A stretch of DNA of 64,000 bases from Corynebacterium variabile. Lineage in GTDB: Bacteria > Actinomycetota > Actinomycetes > Mycobacteriales > Mycobacteriaceae. This document shows, in pieces, positions 38,674-48,446 of the stretch; position 1 is the first letter of the stretch, and each line of letters starts with the position of its first letter. Made by a program: the position numbers and the translations under genes. Under the pieces are notes generated by a model. That model searched no databases. It was not told where the DNA came from and saw only the letters and a program-made list of their open reading frames with translations. The DNA is taken from contig NZ_BJNT01000011.1 in the NCBI RefSeq assembly GCF_006539825.1, positions 1 through 64,000 on the forward strand. Reading direction: 5' to 3'.

Positions 38674-39111
38674 CTACTGCCCCGGCTGGGCAGTACCCGG
38701 GACTGCCGCTCCCGCACCACCGGTATCCATCGCGTCTCCCGCGGTCGCGGGGCCGGAGATCACCGGCACCGGGGGCTGTTCCACCTGCCCGGGATCAGTG
38801 AGCAGCGGGCTCAGCCCGATCATCAGCAGACAGCTCAGTCCTCCCAGCATCACGACGCCCGGGGAGCGGAGCACCATGGCCGTACGGCGGCGGGTCCGCC
38901 ACCACCAGCCACGGGCCTCGAACGCCCGTTCCGGACCGCGCGCGATCCTCTCCCTGGACTCCAGGGTCCGTGCGGGAGGCAGGAACGCCACTCCGGCACC
39001 TGCGGTGTTCGAACCCTTCCCGGCAGGAAGGGCGGACCAGTCAGGTCGGCGGACCTGCTCCCGGCAGCTGCGGTCCCGGTCGGGGCGGGTGGTGATCACT
39101 GGTGTGGACAT
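38674..39111 (-). CDS. Small membrane protein, probable SOS cell-division suppressor (DivS-like)
   Basis: This 145-residue protein has a basic cytosolic part (about 1-75), one membrane helix ([18 protein letters not shown], about 84-101) and a Pro/Gly/Ala-rich outer tail of about 40 residues. It has no LysM domain. Its place, divergent from lexA and before nrdR, is that of divS in C. glutamicum (an SOS-induced division inhibitor) and chiZ in Mycobacterium. The topology fits DivS. Identity rests on position and layout, since the sequence is poorly conserved. LexA half-sites lie upstream. Confidence 0.6.
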   Translation of the reverse strand: MSTPVITTRPDRDRSCREQVRRPDWSALPAGKGSNTAGAGVAFLPPARTLESRERIARGPERAFEARGWWWRTRRRTAMVLRSPGVVMLGGLSCLLMIGLSPLLTDPGQVEQPPVPVISGPATAGDAMDTGGAGAAVPGTAQPGQ

Positions 39112-39209
39112 GGCGTGCGCTCCTCTCGACGTTGATGCCCGGGAATCCTGTCTCCCGGACATGGACGACAGTTCAGCATCCGGACCGGACAGTGGCCCGT
39201 GATTCCTTA

Positions 39210-39310
39210 TCGAACATCGCCCGTACGTTCGAAATCTCTCGTTCACCCGTGAAGATATCACGGATGTTCGAGACCGTCCAGATCTCTCCCGAAGTTTTCG
39301 AACATGTTGG
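39210..39310. promoter_or_regulatory. LexA half-site cluster between divS-like gene and lexA
   Basis: The 269-base divergent gap holds TCGAACA at 39210-39216, CGTTCGA at 39226-39232, TGTTCGA at 39265-39271 and TCGAACATGTTGG at 39298-39310. These are halves of the actinobacterial SOS box (TCGAACA-NN-TGTTCGA). The best 16-base matches are 39217-39232 and 39256-39271, each matching 10 of 14 fixed bases. Control of both genes by LexA is very likely. Confidence 0.65.
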
Positions 39311-39380
39311 TAGGGAAACCGCCCGCTTTCATGTATGGTCGAGGGAAAGTACGCCGGACAAGCCAGGGAGCGGAAGAACG

Positions 39381-40142
39381 ATGGCACAGACCACACAGCC
39401 GGAGGACGCCACGGGCGGAGGGGTCCGTCGCGGACGTCCCAAGGGATCAGTGACGGCCAAGGGCACGGATGCGGCGGACGGCAAGGGGCGCGAAAAACTC
39501 TCCGAGCGGCAGCGCCGGATCCTCGACGTCATCAAGGACGGCATCCAGTTCCGTGGCTACCCGCCGAGCATCCGCGAGATCTGCGACGCGGTGGGCCTCA
39601 ATTCCACCTCCTCGGTCTCGTACCACCTCAAGGAGCTGGAACGAAAGGGCTATCTGCGTCGCGAGGGAAACAAGCCCCGCGCCGTGGACATCCGCGGCCT
39701 CGATCCGGCGGACTCGACCTCCAAGCCCGGTCCGAAGCCGGCGTCCGTACTCCCCAAGGGCATGCCGGAGCCCTCCTTCGTCCCGGTCCTCGGCCAGATC
39801 GCGGCGGGGAGCCCCATCCTCGCCGAGCAGCACGTCGACGGTCACTTCCCGCTACCCCAGGAGCTCGTCGGTGGCGGAGAACTCTTCCTTCTCCAGGTGG
39901 TCGGCGAGTCCATGCAGGATGCCGGTATCCTCAACGGAGACTGGGTGGTCGTCCGTTCCCAGCAGACCGCCGAGCTCGGCGAGTTCGTCGCGGCAATGAT
40001 CGACGGTGAGGCCACCGTCAAGGAGTTCCATCCCAGCGACGGCACCGTGTGGCTCCTCCCCCACAATCCCCTGTTCGAGCCGATCCGTGGCGACGAAGCC
40101 CAGATCCTCGGCCGCGTGGTCGCGGTCCTGCGTAAGATCTGA
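39381..40142 (+). CDS. lexA: SOS repressor LexA
   Basis: This 253-residue repressor of the DNA-damage response is destroyed by self-cleavage when RecA filaments form. A variable Lys/Gly-rich stretch (1-36) precedes the winged helix-turn-helix ([39 protein letters not shown]). The cleavage site is Ala142-Gly143 (QIAAGSP), with catalytic Ser177 (VVGESM) and Lys214 (ATVKEF), 37 residues apart as in E. coli. The ATG at 39381 follows GGAAGAA; the frame is open upstream without support. Confidence 0.97.
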   Translation: MAQTTQPEDATGGGVRRGRPKGSVTAKGTDAADGKGREKLSERQRRILDVIKDGIQFRGYPPSIREICDAVGLNSTSSVSYHLKELERKGYLRREGNKPRAVDIRGLDPADSTSKPGPKPASVLPKGMPEPSFVPVLGQIAAGSPILAEQHVDGHFPLPQELVGGGELFLLQVVGESMQDAGILNGDWVVVRSQQTAELGEFVAAMIDGEATVKEFHPSDGTVWLLPHNPLFEPIRGDEAQILGRVVAVLRKI

Positions 40143-40168
40143 CGCCACCCCGTACAGATCCGGTAAGG

Positions 40169-40205
40169 CCCCGGTGACTTTCCTTGTAGAAGGTGGTCAC
40201 CGGGG
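40169..40205. terminator. Hairpin between lexA and ptsI
   Basis: A perfect 10-bp stem (40169-40178 with 40196-40205) has a 17-base loop that can pair further. It lies between the converging ends of lexA and ptsI. The T tail is weak (TCTTC). Confidence 0.5.
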
Positions 40206-40220
40206 TCTTCGCGATCCGGG

Positions 40221-41951
40221 TCAGCGACCGATGACCGCCGCCGCGGCGGCCCGCGCTTCCTCCGCACCTTCGGCATTGAGCGCGGCAGCGGCCATTTCCC
40301 GGCAGGTCACGAAATCGACGTCACCGAGCTGTGCGCCCACAGCCGCCAGTGCCGGGGTCGCCGCCGACAGGGAGTTCACCCCGAGACCGGTGAGCACACA
40401 GGCCAGCAGCGGGTCCGCCGCCGCCTCACCGCAGACACCGACCGCAGTCCGCGTCACCGACCCTGCGCGGCACGTCGTATGCACCAGATGCAGTACCGCA
40501 GGCTGCCACGGATCGGTGAGGTACGCCAGCGAGGACGACAGCCTGTCCGCCGCCATCGTGTACTGGGTCAGGTCATTGGTGCCGATCGACACGAAGTCCA
40601 GATAGGACATCATCTTCTCCGCCATCAGTGCGGCAGCGGGCACCTCGATCATCGCACCGGCGGTGAGGCCCCGTTCATGGCACAGTCCGGCGAACCACTT
40701 CGCCTCGTAGACCGTCGCCACCATCGGAGCCATCACCCAGGTGTGCGCCGAAGGCTCCGTACGGCCCGCCAGCTTCAGCGCCGCGGCGATACCGTCGAGC
40801 TGACGCACCAGCAGTTCGGAGTTACCGCGGGCGATACGCAGGCCACGCACACCCAGCGCCGGGTTCTCCTCGTCCTCGGCGTTGACGAAGGGCACCGGTT
40901 TGTCGGAACCTGCGTCCAGTGTCCGTACCACGACCTTGCCCTCCGGGAACGCCCGGAACACGGCCGCATACTTCTCCGCCTGCTGCTCCACCGTCGGTTC
41001 CTCGGTCTCACTGAGGAAGCACAGCTCGGTACGGAACAGCCCGATCCCCTCCGCCACTGACGCCGCAGCCTGCTCGGCGGTGGCACCGTCCTGCACATTC
41101 GCCAGCAGCTGGACGCGCTGTCCGTCACTGGTCTGCGCCGGTCCCCTCCAGCTGCGGACCTTGTCCGCGTACTCTGCGGCCTCGGCGACCCGACGGGCCG
41201 CGTCCTGCGGGTCCACGCCGGGCTCCACCGTGCCCTCGCCACCGTCGACAAGCAGCTGCTCACCGTCGGACAGGTTCCGCAGCGATCGTCCGGTGGCCAC
41301 CACACAGGGGATGTCGAGCTGTCGGGCGATGATGGCGGTGTGGCTCGTCGCTCCACCCTTCTCGGTCACCACCGCCACGATCAGTGACGGGTCCAGGGTC
41401 GCGGTGTCCGCCGGGGCAAGGTCATCGGCGAGAAGCACGTGCGGCGACGTGACCTGGGGAATACCGGGCTCGGGCTCACCACGGAGCTCCGCGATGACAC
41501 GGTCCCGCACATCGGCGAGATCGGTGACGCGCTCTGCCATCACACCGCCGGCCTTGAGAAACATGTCGATGAAGAAGTCCGTGGCCTGACGTACGGCATA
41601 GAGATTCGTCTGCCCCGCGGCGACGGACTTCTTCACCTTCTTCGCCCAGGCGCGGTCGCGGGCGATGACCACGGTCGCCTCCAGGACCTGCCGGGCATGG
41701 CCCTCGACCTGCTCCGCACGCTCGGTCAGACGACCGGCGACCGTGTCCACCGCCTCAGTGAAGGCCTCGTACTCGGCGTCCCGCTGATCTTCTGCCACCG
41801 TCGCCGTCGGTTCGGGGAGTTCCGGCCGGGCGGTCACCCAGGTGGCCGGTGCGAAAACCACACCGGGAACCACGGGCTTCCCCCTCACCACCCCCGCGTC
41901 CTCCACGGGACCGGATTCACCGACGGCGGACGTGCTGTCTGACTTGCTCAC
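40221..41951 (-). CDS. ptsI: PTS enzyme I (phosphoenolpyruvate-protein phosphotransferase)
   Basis: This 576-residue enzyme takes phosphate from phosphoenolpyruvate and passes it to HPr. The phosphorylated histidine is H204 in GGATSHTAIIARQLDIP. The PEP-binding barrel shows FRTELCFL, VVRTLDAGSDKP, ALGVRGLRI, MIEVPAA, SIGTNDLTQYT and the active-site cysteine in VGVCGEAA. The first 22 residues are an acidic, Ser-rich extension. The start is GTG at 41951. It diverges from a DeoR regulator, and ptsH lies just beyond. Confidence 0.95.
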   Translation of the reverse strand: MSKSDSTSAVGESGPVEDAGVVRGKPVVPGVVFAPATWVTARPELPEPTATVAEDQRDAEYEAFTEAVDTVAGRLTERAEQVEGHARQVLEATVVIARDRAWAKKVKKSVAAGQTNLYAVRQATDFFIDMFLKAGGVMAERVTDLADVRDRVIAELRGEPEPGIPQVTSPHVLLADDLAPADTATLDPSLIVAVVTEKGGATSHTAIIARQLDIPCVVATGRSLRNLSDGEQLLVDGGEGTVEPGVDPQDAARRVAEAAEYADKVRSWRGPAQTSDGQRVQLLANVQDGATAEQAAASVAEGIGLFRTELCFLSETEEPTVEQQAEKYAAVFRAFPEGKVVVRTLDAGSDKPVPFVNAEDEENPALGVRGLRIARGNSELLVRQLDGIAAALKLAGRTEPSAHTWVMAPMVATVYEAKWFAGLCHERGLTAGAMIEVPAAALMAEKMMSYLDFVSIGTNDLTQYTMAADRLSSSLAYLTDPWQPAVLHLVHTTCRAGSVTRTAVGVCGEAAADPLLACVLTGLGVNSLSAATPALAAVGAQLGDVDFVTCREMAAAALNAEGAEEARAAAAAVIGR

Positions 41952-42125
41952 GGAAGGCTCCCACTGTTGTCTCGGCGACTCGTTGTCAGCACCACGATAC
42001 GCGCGACAGGGGACCCCGGGGCGCCCCGACAATCACCCTGTCCGCTGCCCCCGGTTCCACCCGACCACTCCACCCGGGGACTCCACCCGTATCCCCCATC
42101 CGTGTACCCCGTGTTCCCACCCACC

Positions 42126-42131
42126 TATGAT
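42126..42131 (+). promoter_or_regulatory. Candidate -10 in the ptsI/deoR divergent region
   Basis: The 226-base gap between ptsI and the DeoR gene is CCC-rich and holds TATGAT at 42126-42131, about 46 bases before the DeoR start. No matching -35 and no obvious operator repeat was seen. Confidence 0.3.
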
Positions 42132-42177
42132 CGTGGCATACCTCCCCACCCACCCCCCGGCCTGTGAAACGAGCACC

Positions 42178-42954
42178 GTGAATTCCGAAGAACGTCGCCG
42201 ACAGATCGCGTCCCTCACCGCCGTCCACGGCCGGGTGACCGTGGTCGAACTCGCCGACCGCTTCGATGTCACCCCCGAGACCATCCGCCGGGACCTCACC
42301 GTCCTCGATGACGAGGGGGCCCTGCACCGCGTCCACGGCGGTGCGGTGCCGACCAACACCTTCCAGACGCGGGAGACCGCGATCGAGGAACGTCGCGGGG
42401 CAGCCCCGGAGGCCAAGGTGCGCATCGGCCGGGCGGCGGCCACCCTGCTGCCGGAGACCGGGACCGTGTTCCTCGACGCGGGAACCACCACCGCGATGCT
42501 CGCCCACTCCATCGCCGAGGACCCCACCAAGGGACGCAACCTCACCTTCATCACCAACTGCCTGCCCATCGCCGTCCGGCTGGGGGCGGCCGGAATCAGC
42601 GACGTCCAACTGCTCGGTGGTCACATCCGGGCGATCACCCAGGCCGTCGTCGGTGACATCACACTGCGCGCCATCGGCATCAACCACGCCGACATCGCCT
42701 TCATCGGCACCAACGCGCTCTCCCTCGACCACGGACTGTCCACCGCGGACGCCCGGGAGGCCGCGGTGAAGCGGGCGATGATCGCCAACGCCGACCGCGT
42801 GGTCACCATGTGCGACTCCACGAAGTTCGGCCGGGACTACCTGGTGAGCTTCGCCCCGGTCTCCGAGGTGGATGCCGTGGTCACCGACACCGGTATCCCC
42901 TCCCAGTACCTCGAGGCTCTCGAGCGCGAGGAGATCGACGTTCTCCGGGCATGA
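42178..42954 (+). CDS. DeoR/GlpR-family transcriptional regulator (FruR- or SugR-like)
   Basis: This 258-residue repressor has an N-terminal DeoR helix-turn-helix (RVTVVELADRFDVTPETIRRDLTVLDDEG, about residues 19-47) followed by RVHGGAV. The sugar-phosphate sensing domain has FLDAGTTTAMLA, GDITL and STADAREAAVKRAMI. In C. glutamicum both SugR and FruR of this family lie at this locus and control PTS genes. Lying between ptsI and ptsH, it most likely governs them in answer to a sugar phosphate. It cannot be assigned to one of the two from sequence alone. The start is GTG at 42178. Confidence 0.85.
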   Translation: MNSEERRRQIASLTAVHGRVTVVELADRFDVTPETIRRDLTVLDDEGALHRVHGGAVPTNTFQTRETAIEERRGAAPEAKVRIGRAAATLLPETGTVFLDAGTTTAMLAHSIAEDPTKGRNLTFITNCLPIAVRLGAAGISDVQLLGGHIRAITQAVVGDITLRAIGINHADIAFIGTNALSLDHGLSTADAREAAVKRAMIANADRVVTMCDSTKFGRDYLVSFAPVSEVDAVVTDTGIPSQYLEALEREEIDVLRA

Positions 42955-43070
42955 CCGGCCCTCTCAGGCCGCCCCACCCCTGTCAGCCGGAACGATATAC
43001 GCTGGGGCACGGACGCGACCGTCCACCCTCATATCCCTCCGGAACCACAGTTAGGACCGTGAACATCATC

Positions 43071-43343
43071 ATGGCTTCGACCACCGTCACCGTCGGCTCG
43101 ACCGTCGGCCTTCACGCCCGCCCGGCCACCGTCATCGCAGAGGCTGCCGCCAACTACGACGACGAGATCCTCATCGCTCTCGTCGACGCCGACGAGGACG
43201 ATGAGCCGGCGGATGCCACGTCCTCACTGATGATCATGGCGCTCGGCGCCGAGCACGGTGATCAGGTCACCGTCTCCTCGGACAACGCCGACGCTGTCAC
43301 CGAGATCGCCGGCCTGGTCGAGAAGAACCTCGACGAGGAGTAG
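43071..43343 (+). CDS. ptsH: PTS phosphocarrier protein HPr
   Basis: This 90-residue HPr has its phosphorylated H15 in GLHARPAT, which fixes the ATG at 43071 as start (the upstream in-frame GTG would shift the number). SSLMIMALG carries serines at the place of regulatory Ser46. A short acidic insert (DADEDDEPA) precedes it, as in actinobacterial HPr. AGGACC lies 12 bases upstream. In C. glutamicum fruK and ptsF (the fructose EII) lie between the regulator and ptsH; here only 116 bases separate them. Confidence 0.95.
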   Translation: MASTTVTVGSTVGLHARPATVIAEAAANYDDEILIALVDADEDDEPADATSSLMIMALGAEHGDQVTVSSDNADAVTEIAGLVEKNLDEE

Positions 43344-43376
43344 TCCCCCACCCCCCGGGTGTCGCCCCCTCCGGCG

Positions 43377-44717
43377 TCACCCCTCCAGGGTGTAACCCCG
43401 GACCCGGGTGTCCCGGCCCTCGCCCACATGCTCGAAGAGCCAGCGCAGCAGCGGGTATCCGACGATCATGCCGACAGAACCCCAGGCGATGCCCTCGAGG
43501 GTCAGGTCACCGAAGGTGAGCGTCAGGTTTCCGATACCGGCGATCATCGCCACCGAGGCAGTGGTGAGGTTCAGCGGATGGGCGAGATTGACCTTGTTCT
43601 CCTGCCAGATCCGCACGCCGAGCAGTCCGATCATGCCGTAGAGCACCATGGCCGCACCGCCCAGGACACCGGTCGGGATGGTCTGGATGACCGCACCGAA
43701 CTTGGGGACGAAGGCGAGGGCGGCGGCGGTGAACGCAGCGACCCAGTAGGCCGCCGTCGAGTACACACGGGTCGCCGCCATGACACCGATGTTCTCTGCG
43801 TAGGTCGTTGTACCGGAACCACCGAAGCCGCCGGCGAGGGCGGTCACCACGCCGTCGGCCATGAGGGCCGCGCCCTGCCTGTCGTCCAGGTTCCGCCCGG
43901 TCATCCCGGCCACCGCCTTGACATGACCCACGTTCTCCGCGATGAGCACCACGATGACCGGGAGAGTCAGCAGGATCGCGTTGAGCTGGAACTCCGGCGT
44001 CTCGAAGTGCGGCAGGCCGACCCAGTCAGCTTCCCGGATCATGTCGGACGCGCCGTCCGCGAGGTTGCCGGAGACGGCCGCGAATGCCCAGCCGATGACG
44101 ACGCCGAACAGGATGCCCAGGCGGCCGATCATGCCACGTCCGGCGACCGTGAACAGCAGTACCGCGGCCAGCGTGACCGCGGCGACCAGCGGCTGCTCAC
44201 CGAAGTTTCCGGCGGCGTTCGGGGCCAGGTTCAGACCGATCATCGCGACGATCGCGCCGGTGACGGCCGGTGGCATCACCGCGTCGATGATGCGACGGCC
44301 CGCTGCCTGCACGGCCAGACCGACGAGGAAAAGGATCACACCGACGACGACGATGCCGCCGAGCTGTGCGGCGAAGCCGTCGGCCTGGGACGCCGCCAGC
44401 GGGGCGATGAAGGCGAAGGAGCTTCCCAGGTAGGAGGGAACCTTGTTGCGGGTGAGCAGCAGGAAGACCATCGTGCCCACACCGGAGAACAGCAGGGTGG
44501 TGTTCACCGGGAATCCGGTGATGGTCGGCACCAGCAGTGTCGAGCCGAACATGGCGATGACATGCTGCATGCCGATGCCGACGGTGCGCGGCCAGCTCAG
44601 CCGTTCATCGGGGGCGACGACGGCTCCCGGGCGGACATGGCGTCCGTCCCCGTGGAGTTTCCAGACCTGCGTCCGGACAGGGGCGTCCCCCGTGGAATTC
44701 TCTCTTGATTCAGTCAC
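43377..44717 (-). CDS. uraA: Uracil permease (NCS2 family)
   Basis: This 446-residue nucleobase-proton symporter has 12-14 membrane segments. NCS2 signatures are GMQHVIAMFGSTLLVPTITGF, NKVPSYLGSSFAFIAPL, ENVGHVKAV and the GGSGTTTYAENIGVMAATRV stretch. The last three match UraA closely, so uracil is the probable substrate. The GTG at 44717 is supported by a -10 hexamer seven bases upstream; an open frame beyond it lies within hflX. It ends 33 bases from ptsH, converging. Confidence 0.92.
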   Translation of the reverse strand: MTESRENSTGDAPVRTQVWKLHGDGRHVRPGAVVAPDERLSWPRTVGIGMQHVIAMFGSTLLVPTITGFPVNTTLLFSGVGTMVFLLLTRNKVPSYLGSSFAFIAPLAASQADGFAAQLGGIVVVGVILFLVGLAVQAAGRRIIDAVMPPAVTGAIVAMIGLNLAPNAAGNFGEQPLVAAVTLAAVLLFTVAGRGMIGRLGILFGVVIGWAFAAVSGNLADGASDMIREADWVGLPHFETPEFQLNAILLTLPVIVVLIAENVGHVKAVAGMTGRNLDDRQGAALMADGVVTALAGGFGGSGTTTYAENIGVMAATRVYSTAAYWVAAFTAAALAFVPKFGAVIQTIPTGVLGGAAMVLYGMIGLLGVRIWQENKVNLAHPLNLTTASVAMIAGIGNLTLTFGDLTLEGIAWGSVGMIVGYPLLRWLFEHVGEGRDTRVRGYTLEG

Positions 44718-44727
44718 GCACGACAGT

Positions 44728-46179
<1,452 letters not shown>

Positions 46180-46260
46180 TACCCTCTATCTTGGCACGGA
46201 ACGTCCGGGCGTGGCGCCGGGTGTGACCCGGCCCGGTCGTCGATCACCCGCGCGCGGGGA

Positions 46261-46266
46261 TAGAAT
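46261..46266 (+). promoter_or_regulatory. -10 element of the Cys-tail protein gene, leaderless type
   Basis: TAGAAT ends seven bases before the ATG at 46274, with no Shine-Dalgarno. Confidence 0.5.
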
Positions 46267-46273
46267 GTGACCC

Positions 46274-47059
46274 ATGATTCCGGAACTGAGAAGTGTGGGG
46301 CTGGACTTCGCCCGTTGGCAGGACGCGCTGGAGGCCGCCTACGGCTCGGGAGCCCTGAGGGTGACCGGCGAAATCCGCGACGGTCAGGTGCTCCAGTACG
46401 ACGATCCGAGCGGTGCCCGCCTGGTGATTCTCGCGGTGCCGCCGTACGGCTCCTTCGCCAGCTTCAGCGGCGGCAGCCAGACCAGCGCCCACCTGACGAT
46501 GGTCAACGACATCATCGGGCTCGTCGACGTCGTCGCCGACTCCCCCCTCCTGCAGATCGGCGCCCAGGAGGCTCCGGTGCTGTCCACCCTCACCGCGACC
46601 GTCGCCCAGGGTGCGATGCTCGCCGATGAGGATGAACTGCGCTACCAGCCGGTCGAGCTCACCGCCCTCGCCGCCCAGGTCGGCGTCTACCGCACCCGTG
46701 ACGAGGCCGCCCGCGCCGGCATTCTCTCGGTCGGACAGGTCGAGTCCACCGGTGCGCAGTCCCTGAACTCCGGTTCCGTGACTCCGCACGCCGGCGCCCG
46801 CATCACCGTCGAGGTCACCGCCGCGGAACGTCGGACCACCGCCCTGACCGGTCAGCCCTTCTGGGCCTGCACGGTCAGCGCCCCCTTCGACTTCACCGTC
46901 GTGGTCCCCGCCGACCCGGACTCCACCGAGGCCGACACCCCCGCCCCCGGGACCATCCTCTCCGGGGACGTCCAGTTCACCCTGACTGCCGTGGACCCTG
47001 CGTCCTGCGGTGGCGGCTGCGGTGACGACGGCTGCGGTTGTGGAGGTTCATGTGGCTAG
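46274..47059 (+). CDS. Conserved hypothetical protein with Cys/Gly-rich tail
   Basis: I do not recognise a family in this 261-residue protein. It is acidic and soluble, with alpha/beta-like sequence from 1 to about 240 and no signal peptide. The last 17 residues are a cysteine and glycine tail with six cysteines ([17 protein letters not shown]). Such a tail can bind metal ions or an Fe-S cluster, but no partner is known. The tail overlaps the start of the next gene by eight bases. The gene sits between hflX and dapF, divergent from hflX. Confidence 0.7.
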   Translation: MIPELRSVGLDFARWQDALEAAYGSGALRVTGEIRDGQVLQYDDPSGARLVILAVPPYGSFASFSGGSQTSAHLTMVNDIIGLVDVVADSPLLQIGAQEAPVLSTLTATVAQGAMLADEDELRYQPVELTALAAQVGVYRTRDEAARAGILSVGQVESTGAQSLNSGSVTPHAGARITVEVTAAERRTTALTGQPFWACTVSAPFDFTVVVPADPDSTEADTPAPGTILSGDVQFTLTAVDPASCGGGCGDDGCGCGGSCG

Positions 47060-47561
47060 AGGTGGCCTCACAGCCACCGTTCTCGTCTCCGTCGGGTCGG
47101 TGGTCACGGCACTGCTGCTCGCCTACGGATTCGGATATCCCGGCGCCCTCACCGGCGTCGCCCTCGTCTCGGTGACCGCGATCGCCGTCTTCCGTCGCGA
47201 CTCGGACCGGGAACTCCACGCCCTGCGCCGCTCCATCGAGCACTCGGCCTCCGACATCTCCGGGGTGCTGCACCAGTGGCATGAGTTCCACCATTCCGGT
47301 GCCCCCGAACATGTCCGCGACCGGACACGGCACCGCCCCCGACTGCTCAACCCCGACTGCGGGGTGGACAGTGTCCGCCGGTTCCACGACGCCGCCCGGT
47401 CCTCGGAGACGTTCCTCCACGGTCTGCAGCCGAAGATCCACGCCACGACCACCGTGGCCGCATTGACGTCACTGCTCCACGACACGGACCGTCATGCCGC
47501 CCGTCTGGATTCCCTCTGGCAGCGGGCCCGCCGGGAGTCCTGCACCCCCGATATCAGCTGA
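47052..47561 (+). CDS. Hypothetical membrane protein with two helices
   Basis: This 169-residue protein has two N-terminal membrane helices (about 6-28 and 31-46) and a His/Arg-rich cytosolic domain ([16 protein letters not shown]) of unknown fold. The GTG at 47052 has GGAGG five bases upstream, inside the coding end of the preceding gene, so the two are coupled. It ends over the last eight bases of dapF on the other strand. No family is recognised. Confidence 0.65.
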   Translation: MARGGLTATVLVSVGSVVTALLLAYGFGYPGALTGVALVSVTAIAVFRRDSDRELHALRRSIEHSASDISGVLHQWHEFHHSGAPEHVRDRTRHRPRLLNPDCGVDSVRRFHDAARSSETFLHGLQPKIHATTTVAALTSLLHDTDRHAARLDSLWQRARRESCTPDIS

Positions 47562-48432
47562 GGACCGGCAGATCCGCGGTCTCGACCGTGCCGCGGAACA
47601 GCAGCTGGGACGGTCCCCGCAGTTCAGAGCTCTCAGAGCTGACCGTCACCTGCACTTCTCCACCGGGAATGCGCACGCGCACCTGCCCGGTCTCCTCCCC
47701 GGTCGAGCGCAGCGCCGCCACCGCGGCGGCGACGGTCCCGGTCCCGCAGGACAGCGTCTCCCCCACACCCCGCTCATGGACCCGCATGTGCACCACCCCG
47801 TCGACCGGAGCGGTGACGAGCTCCAGGTTCACCCCGGCGGGGAAGAAGGCGGGGTCCCACTCCGGGAGCAGCCCGACCGGCAGCGTCGCCAGTTTCTCCG
47901 GGCTCAGCCCCGGAACCACGCAGGCCAGGTGCGGGTTCCCCATGTCCACGCCGGTGCCGTGGTAGGTCTCACCAGCCAGTGTGGCGGAGGATTCCCCCAG
48001 CACCACCGGAGCGCCCATGTCCACACTCACGTCGGCGGTGGATCCGGCGACGGCGTGGACGGTGAGTTCGCGGCGTCCGGCCCGGGTCCCGATGACGGCA
48101 TGGTTCCCCTCCAGGAGACCGAGGTCATGGAGCACGTGGCCGAAGACCCGCACCCCGTTGCCGCACATCTCGGCCAGGGACCCGTCGGCATTGCGGTAGT
48201 CCATGAACCAGTCATCGTCCGCCACCCCCTCCGGGGCCTCGTCGATGACGCCGGCGTCCACGAGGGCCCCGGTGGTGGCGATCCGGATCACGCCGTCGCC
48301 CCCGATCCCCCGGTGACGGTCGGCGAGACCGCGGACGAGCTCCGGGGTGAGGTCCACATCCACACCCGTGTCCGGGAGGATGACGAAGTCGTTGCCGGTG
48401 CCGTGTCCCTTGAGGAATTCGAGTGTGCTCAT
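47554..48432 (-). CDS. dapF: Diaminopimelate epimerase
   Basis: This 292-residue pyridoxal-independent epimerase turns LL- into meso-diaminopimelate for peptidoglycan and lysine. Two catalytic cysteines lie in EMCGNGVR (about residue 90) and SCGTGT (about residue 232). HGTGNDFVILPD opens the protein. A short insertion (TTGALVDAGVIDEAPEGVADDD) is present between them. The ATG at 48432 has a TAGACT -10 eight bases upstream. miaA ends 12 bases before it. Confidence 0.96.
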   Translation of the reverse strand: MSTLEFLKGHGTGNDFVILPDTGVDVDLTPELVRGLADRHRGIGGDGVIRIATTGALVDAGVIDEAPEGVADDDWFMDYRNADGSLAEMCGNGVRVFGHVLHDLGLLEGNHAVIGTRAGRRELTVHAVAGSTADVSVDMGAPVVLGESSATLAGETYHGTGVDMGNPHLACVVPGLSPEKLATLPVGLLPEWDPAFFPAGVNLELVTAPVDGVVHMRVHERGVGETLSCGTGTVAAAVAALRSTGEETGQVRVRIPGGEVQVTVSSESSELRGPSQLLFRGTVETADLPVLS

Positions 48433-48440
48433 GGCGTCCG

Positions 48441-48446
48441 AGTCTA
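48441..48446 (-). promoter_or_regulatory. dapF -10 element, leaderless type
   Basis: TAGACT on the minus strand is separated by eight bases from the dapF ATG and overlaps the end of miaA (stop 48444-48446). Confidence 0.4.

Noticed and set aside
38821-39060. LysM or peptidase domain in the divS-like gene
   Set aside because: No such motif is visible in the 145 residues; only one membrane helix and low-complexity tails are seen.
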